Origin: Symsagittifera roscoffensis
Taxonomy: Eukaryota > Xenacoelomorpha > Acoela > Convolutidae
Reading direction: 5' to 3'
Assembly (NCBI RefSeq): GCF_963678635.1
Contig: NC_087062.1
Span: 60,679,584-60,743,583, forward strand
Length of the DNA stretch: 64,000 nucleotides
Shown here: in pieces, positions 59,763 to 64,000 of the stretch
How the letters are laid out: each line of letters begins with the position of its first letter
Position numbering within the stretch: the first letter of the stretch is position 1
Notes under the pieces: model-generated
What the model was told of the DNA's origin: nothing
The model's input: the letters and a program-made list of their open reading frames with translations, nothing else
Database searches by the model: none
Position numbers and translations under genes: made by a program

Positions 59763-62324
59763 TACTACCGTTACATCCCACAAGAGCTGCTTACCATCAG
59801 CCCATGGAACGAGCGTCAAACCGTCTGGTCGCTTCTGATCGGTCCTGTAGAGGTGTCGTGGTTCTAAAACAGACGGAATGTGAGTAGATGATAGACTCTG
59901 CTTTATAAGGGCATTCAGATTTGAATGCCTAGAGAATCTCCCTGCACTTTTGAGGCAAGAAAGACCATGCCAACCATCCTCGGTAACGTCTTTTCCGCAC
60001 ACGCATTTATGCCGTTCGCATATTTTTGATCCTAATCGAAGTCCTATCGCAATTCTGAGTTGTTGGTTCGACAGTTTTAACCTTAAATTTTTGCAGGGGA
60101 TGACGTTCAACCATTGGGATCCAAATCTATCTTGGAACGCGTTGAACCTTTTCACGTCCGTTGGTTCGAGTCGTAAAATCAAGTCTGCAATTTCGCTGTC
60201 AAAAATTGGCTCCGTCCAATTTTTTTGGATTTCATTTTCCGGAGCCATTTCAATTTTTCCAAGGTCAAACCACCGTTTAAGCGCATCATCATAGGTTTCA
60301 TCCACATGCTCCAAACCAAAGATTTCGCTCAAGGCATCTTTCGCTCCTACTGCTGAGGCTAAGAAAGCGGGTAAAGCGAGTAGACGAGCGGAAGAAACGC
60401 CCAAGCCACCTTTGGCTGCCGGGAGAACTGCTTGTAAAAACTGGTTATCATCCATTTTCACGTTGGTGACCTTGCATAACGAATTTCTTAGTAATTTATC
60501 GTAGCGTTCCAAAAAATCATTTTGCAAAAAACAAGGGCTCGTACGCAAAAAATATAGGAGTTTTGGCATGCTAAAGCAATTTTTCAGGAGGTAAAAACCA
60601 TAATGGGCGTCTAGTTTGTCAATGACATCCGAGATTTTTTCAAGCTCCCTAATTTTTTCGTCGAGTAATTCTTTTCGGCAAAGTTCGCCGATTGGAGATC
60701 CTAAAATGAGGAGTTCTTCTTTTGTTTTTATTTTTATTTTGGGGCATATTTTTCGAAATTGTGTTAAAATTGAATTATACTGTGTACTAGTAGTCGGTCC
60801 CAAAAAACAAAGTTCACACTTCTCAGTGTTTAAGCTCAGGCCGTAAATTTGTTCCGATTTCAGAATGTTTTTAAGGTCCCGGAGTACTACCTTATAGTCG
60901 TCGGCTAAATTCCCATCATCTAAATACCAGATGTTAATTTTCGACTCCAACTGTTTGACTAGTGTATGAATTGTTTCCGCAAAAAGGGGTGGGGCTTCAG
61001 GATCACCTTGCTGAGTTCCGTCTTCTGACATTATGACAGAGCTTCCGTAAAAAAGGTAACTAGGTTTAGCATACGCGCAATGGGTGTAATTATATAATTC
61101 GGGGCGATTTGAAAAAACATGATTCAGCATTGTTTCTCTGTTTAAAGAGTTAAAGGCATTCTTAAAATCTAGTTTTAAAAGAACAGTACATTTTGGATTG
61201 TCGTCGCGTTCAATTAGGTTTCGAAACGAGTGCGCAGCTATTTCTGCTCCTCGTTTGGTACCGCATCCTACCTGTACGTTTCCGAAAAAATTTTGTCGCT
61301 CGGAGAGGGCCTTGCTTCCAGCGCATTTAGACGCGATACGTCTCAGCGTGTTGCCTATGGCAATCGGTCTCAACCCTCCGTCTATTTTTATGAGGGCGAT
61401 AAGCTTTGCGCCAAAAAAGAAAGGTCTTAGTGGTTCCGGTATTTTGCCATCTCCAATGAGGTTTATCAGCTTAGTAAGCGATTTCAGAAAATTAAGTCCT
61501 GCACTGCCATTCGACTTACTAACAAGATCTTTAAAAATTTGAGGAAATATTTTATCAGGACCTGCTGCTGATCCGTTTGGAAAGGACATTATCGCTTTGT
61601 ATAGGTCGAAATCGGTTACGAAAAAACTATCCAACTTTTCTGGATTTGGAGCTGCAAATTTGGCTCGCTGCGGTTGCTTAGATAACAATTTTTGATAGTT
61701 ATCAGTTGTAAAAGGAGCTATTTTGTCATCCAAAGCAGCAAGCCTTATTCCTCCCTTTACATTTCCTTCATCGAGCTTACTACTTATTAACTTTATTCTC
61801 TGCTCGAGGTCACTCAGAGGCGGGCTTGAAACTTGGGGATGGGGTTTTGGAAGTGACACGTCATTTACTCGAATTTTTTTATTTATCAAAGAGCTCATGC
61901 TTGTGGTCTGTTTGCGTCCACTTCTTTTCGGTTGCTCCAAAAAAAACAAGAACGACGTTAAAAAAATTAGCCATTTTGTAACATCTTCTACATTGTAGAC
62001 GATGTCATTTATTTTGTCCGACAGATTTTCCGCCAAGGGAACACGCGAGTCTTTTGGTACTCTCTTGAGTACTCGGACATTTGAGATGGCTGTATTAACA
62101 TAATTGTCTAGCACTAAATCATTACCTATTGTTGCTTTATTAACAGATTTTACATCAACGCATAAAGGACACTGAAACCATTGGGTTTTCTTAGAGTCGC
62201 TAAGAGAAATATTTACACAACTGATATGATACCAACTAGAACAACAATCACATTTAATCCAATTTATCAGTCCTGAAGGTTTTAAGCAATCTTTGCTTGT
62301 ACACTCTTTGTTGTTTTTCCTCAT
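59685..62324 (-). CDS. Non-LTR retrotransposon copy B: PHD finger plus RT, 3'-truncated
   Basis: An uninterrupted 879-codon frame from ATG 62324. It has the PHD finger (residues ~8-56), the reverse transcriptase with KLDFKNAFNSLNRE, GTQQGDPEAPPLFA and YLDD, then the zinc knuckle and RPDG...LLWDVTVVD. Element sequence ends at 59,764, where host DNA adds 24 unrelated codons, so the last part of the restriction-like endonuclease domain is missing. Unlike copy A it has no 16-bp deletion, and its PHD and RT parts are in one frame. It is therefore probably unable to nick its target, though the RT looks intact. Confidence 0.9.
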   Translation of the reverse strand: MRKNNKECTSKDCLKPSGLINWIKCDCCSSWYHISCVNISLSDSKKTQWFQCPLCVDVKSVNKATIGNDLVLDNYVNTAISNVRVLKRVPKDSRVPLAENLSDKINDIVYNVEDVTKWLIFLTSFLFFLEQPKRSGRKQTTSMSSLINKKIRVNDVSLPKPHPQVSSPPLSDLEQRIKLISSKLDEGNVKGGIRLAALDDKIAPFTTDNYQKLLSKQPQRAKFAAPNPEKLDSFFVTDFDLYKAIMSFPNGSAAGPDKIFPQIFKDLVSKSNGSAGLNFLKSLTKLINLIGDGKIPEPLRPFFFGAKLIALIKIDGGLRPIAIGNTLRRIASKCAGSKALSERQNFFGNVQVGCGTKRGAEIAAHSFRNLIERDDNPKCTVLLKLDFKNAFNSLNRETMLNHVFSNRPELYNYTHCAYAKPSYLFYGSSVIMSEDGTQQGDPEAPPLFAETIHTLVKQLESKINIWYLDDGNLADDYKVVLRDLKNILKSEQIYGLSLNTEKCELCFLGPTTSTQYNSILTQFRKICPKIKIKTKEELLILGSPIGELCRKELLDEKIRELEKISDVIDKLDAHYGFYLLKNCFSMPKLLYFLRTSPCFLQNDFLERYDKLLRNSLCKVTNVKMDDNQFLQAVLPAAKGGLGVSSARLLALPAFLASAVGAKDALSEIFGLEHVDETYDDALKRWFDLGKIEMAPENEIQKNWTEPIFDSEIADLILRLEPTDVKRFNAFQDRFGSQWLNVIPCKNLRLKLSNQQLRIAIGLRLGSKICERHKCVCGKDVTEDGWHGLSCLKSAGRFSRHSNLNALIKQSLSSTHIPSVLEPRHLYRTDQKRPDGLTLVPWADGKQLLWDVTVVDHVQDSEHSDGSKKDMGKKTTDAMV

Positions 62325-64000
62325 CTTGACGCAGCATAAAGGTAAAAAAAGGATTTTGATTGGACTTTAGGGGACTGAACTAACCCATGATAAGCGGTTA
62401 GTGGGAATTTTACAAATCAGCAAATAAAAAAAAAAGACAACTAAATTAATTTAAAAGGTTAAAAGGCAGCATAAAGGTTAAAAATCAAAAACAAGGAACA
62501 ATCTCACCCGAGCTCAGTAGGTTCAGCGGCGCACCACCAGACTTCTCAAGCCAGTTCCAGTTCCCCACCTCCCCACAGAAAGCCACTTGACAGACCTGTC
62601 TCTAAAATCCCTCAGAGGGCGCTCCACATACAGGCACAAACATCAAACATAACAAATCTATTTAATAAGTTTATCACAACAATTAGTTTATCACTCCATT
62701 ACGTTGATGATAGAGTGAGAACAGTGAAGGGTGATCCTGAAAAATTGCTACGGGCTGCAAACTCACTTTATCCAAATTTACAGTTCATAATAGAGACACC
62801 AAACACAAACGGAACTTTGGCATTTTTGGATCTACAAATTAGTATTGACCAAAGCAGGAAAATTAGCTGTGGGTGGTATCAAAAACCAACAGATACAGGT
62901 ACCATACTCAATTTTAGAAGCTGCGCCCCCTTCAGTACAGGAGAAGTGTGATTGAAGGAACTGTTCACCGGGTTTTCCGCAGTACGTCAACATGGGAAGA
63001 ATATGATAAAGCCATGAAAATCAACCGTGAGCAGTGGTTAGATAACCAATATCCGGAAAGTTGGTCGTCGTGGGTTGCATCCCATGCCCTTGAAAAGATC
63101 ATCAGCGAGGGCAAAAACAAAAAGAACATGGCTGAGAAAAAGAAGACCTGTGATTATAGCAGTGATTCACCACCCATCTTGGTGGTCCAATATAGGGGGA
63201 ATCACAGTCAGACATTAGCAAAAAAAAATGCGCGATATCACCAATGCGCTGATAATATTCACGACGAGGGAATTGAAAACTTGTATGCCCTCTCTAAAAT
63301 CCTCCTTTTCCAGTGAACTGAAATCAAAAGTGGTGTACAGATTTGAATGTTGTGGGTGCAAATCCATCTATGTTGGCCAGACGGTTCGACATCTCACCAC
63401 AAGGATTGAGGAACACCGAAAAGAGGATACCCCAGTTGGACAGCATATAAGGCAGTGTGGTAGTGAGCCTGGTAAGTCTGAGGTTAATTGAAAAATAATC
63501 GACCAGTCGTCCAGTAGCATCAAGTTACTTACATTAGAGGCGCTGCACATTAGGAAAGAGAGACCGGCAATTAACACGAGTGACGAGTTTAGAAGTAGGG
63601 AGCTGACACTAAGGCTATAGTTCCAGAACCGAAAAATTCTGGCTAAAAACCAAATTTTTGAAACAACTTAAATTGTTAGAATGAAAATTAACAATATTTT
63701 ACATGTTAGTATGAATTACATGTGTACATGTTAGTATGAAATTTGTGACAAAAAGTTTAAAATTGGTACATAATAGTTGTTACATATTTTCAGTAATATT
63801 TGTAAAGTTGTGATTGGTTGAAATTTTTTAAATTTTGAAATAATGAGGTGTATGACACTTTTTTTGATCTTTGATCCTTTTTTAAAAATTGTTTAGAACT
63901 TTTAAAACCTCAAGATGCACAAAAATGAGACTTTCTATTGATTGTATCTCTTAATCAAATTAAAATTAAATTTAATTTTTCGATTTGCCTGATTTCCCAT
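59764..64000. repeat. Composite retroelement block B (runs off the window)
   Basis: A near-identical second copy of 52,630-56,856, including the spacer between the two retroelements and the start of the next array unit (CTTCTATTGATTGTATCTC at 63,932). The duplication therefore covers more than the retroelements. Confidence 0.9.
62644..63620 (+). pseudogene. Penelope-like element fragment B (RT C-terminus plus GIY-YIG)
   Basis: Same content and same three lesions as fragment A: frameshift after SCAPF, A9 frameshift, and TGA for Trp before KIIDQ. The final stop is at 63618-63620. One visible coding difference is Leu to Phe in VVYRFECCGC. Confidence 0.88.

Overview
The window looks like AT-rich nuclear DNA from an invertebrate animal. 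It has spliced genes with short GT-AG introns, an animal-type gene set (mitochondrial glutaryl-CoA dehydrogenase, NIT2 omega-amidase, SLX1 nuclease subunit, a LENG9-type RNA-end protein), tRNA-derived SINEs, a Penelope-like retroelement and a PHD-finger retrotransposon. I cannot place the phylum from sequence alone. A 200-base assembly gap lies at 415-614.

Layout. (a) 1-970: the 3' end of an unidentified plus-strand gene, convergent with (b) a minus-strand multi-exon coiled-coil gene spanning about 1,011-9,475. (c) 10,056-12,664: two compact minus-strand genes, SLX1 (two exons, joined here across a clean phase-1 intron) and GCDH (single exon). (d) 12,691-16,640: two copies of an interspersed element with a conserved terminus, an internal minisatellite with higher-order structure and a microsatellite tail. 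(e) 16,728-17,597: single-exon NIT2. (f) 17,600-23,720: gene-free, with a 674-bp tandem duplication, SINE pieces and a degenerate ~90-bp satellite. (g) 23,725-42,710: a LENG9-like gene (MJ1316 domain plus 2H phosphoesterase domain) and three further tandem copies of its 5' part and upstream DNA (~4.5-kb unit). Only the lowest-coordinate copy is whole; the others stop just before the second catalytic HxT motif, and the fourth is also frameshifted. (h) 42,711-42,975: an inverted copy of the element in (d). (i) 43,155-64,000: a nested tandem array whose ~1.8-kb units each carry a ~105-bp fold-back hairpin and a minus-strand ORF of unknown family. Two copies of a composite block interrupt it: a PHD-RT-endonuclease non-LTR retrotransposon (minus) head-to-head with a 5'-truncated Penelope-like element (plus).

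How it fits together: the recognised housekeeping genes act independently (Holliday-junction/flap cleavage, lysine/tryptophan catabolism, alpha-ketoglutaramate breakdown, probable RNA-end processing). The notable biology is structural: partial-gene tandem amplification, an uncharacterised ORF plus hairpin array, and retroelement copies damaged in complementary places. Near-identical repeats of this kind are also where assemblers fail, so copy numbers need long-read support.
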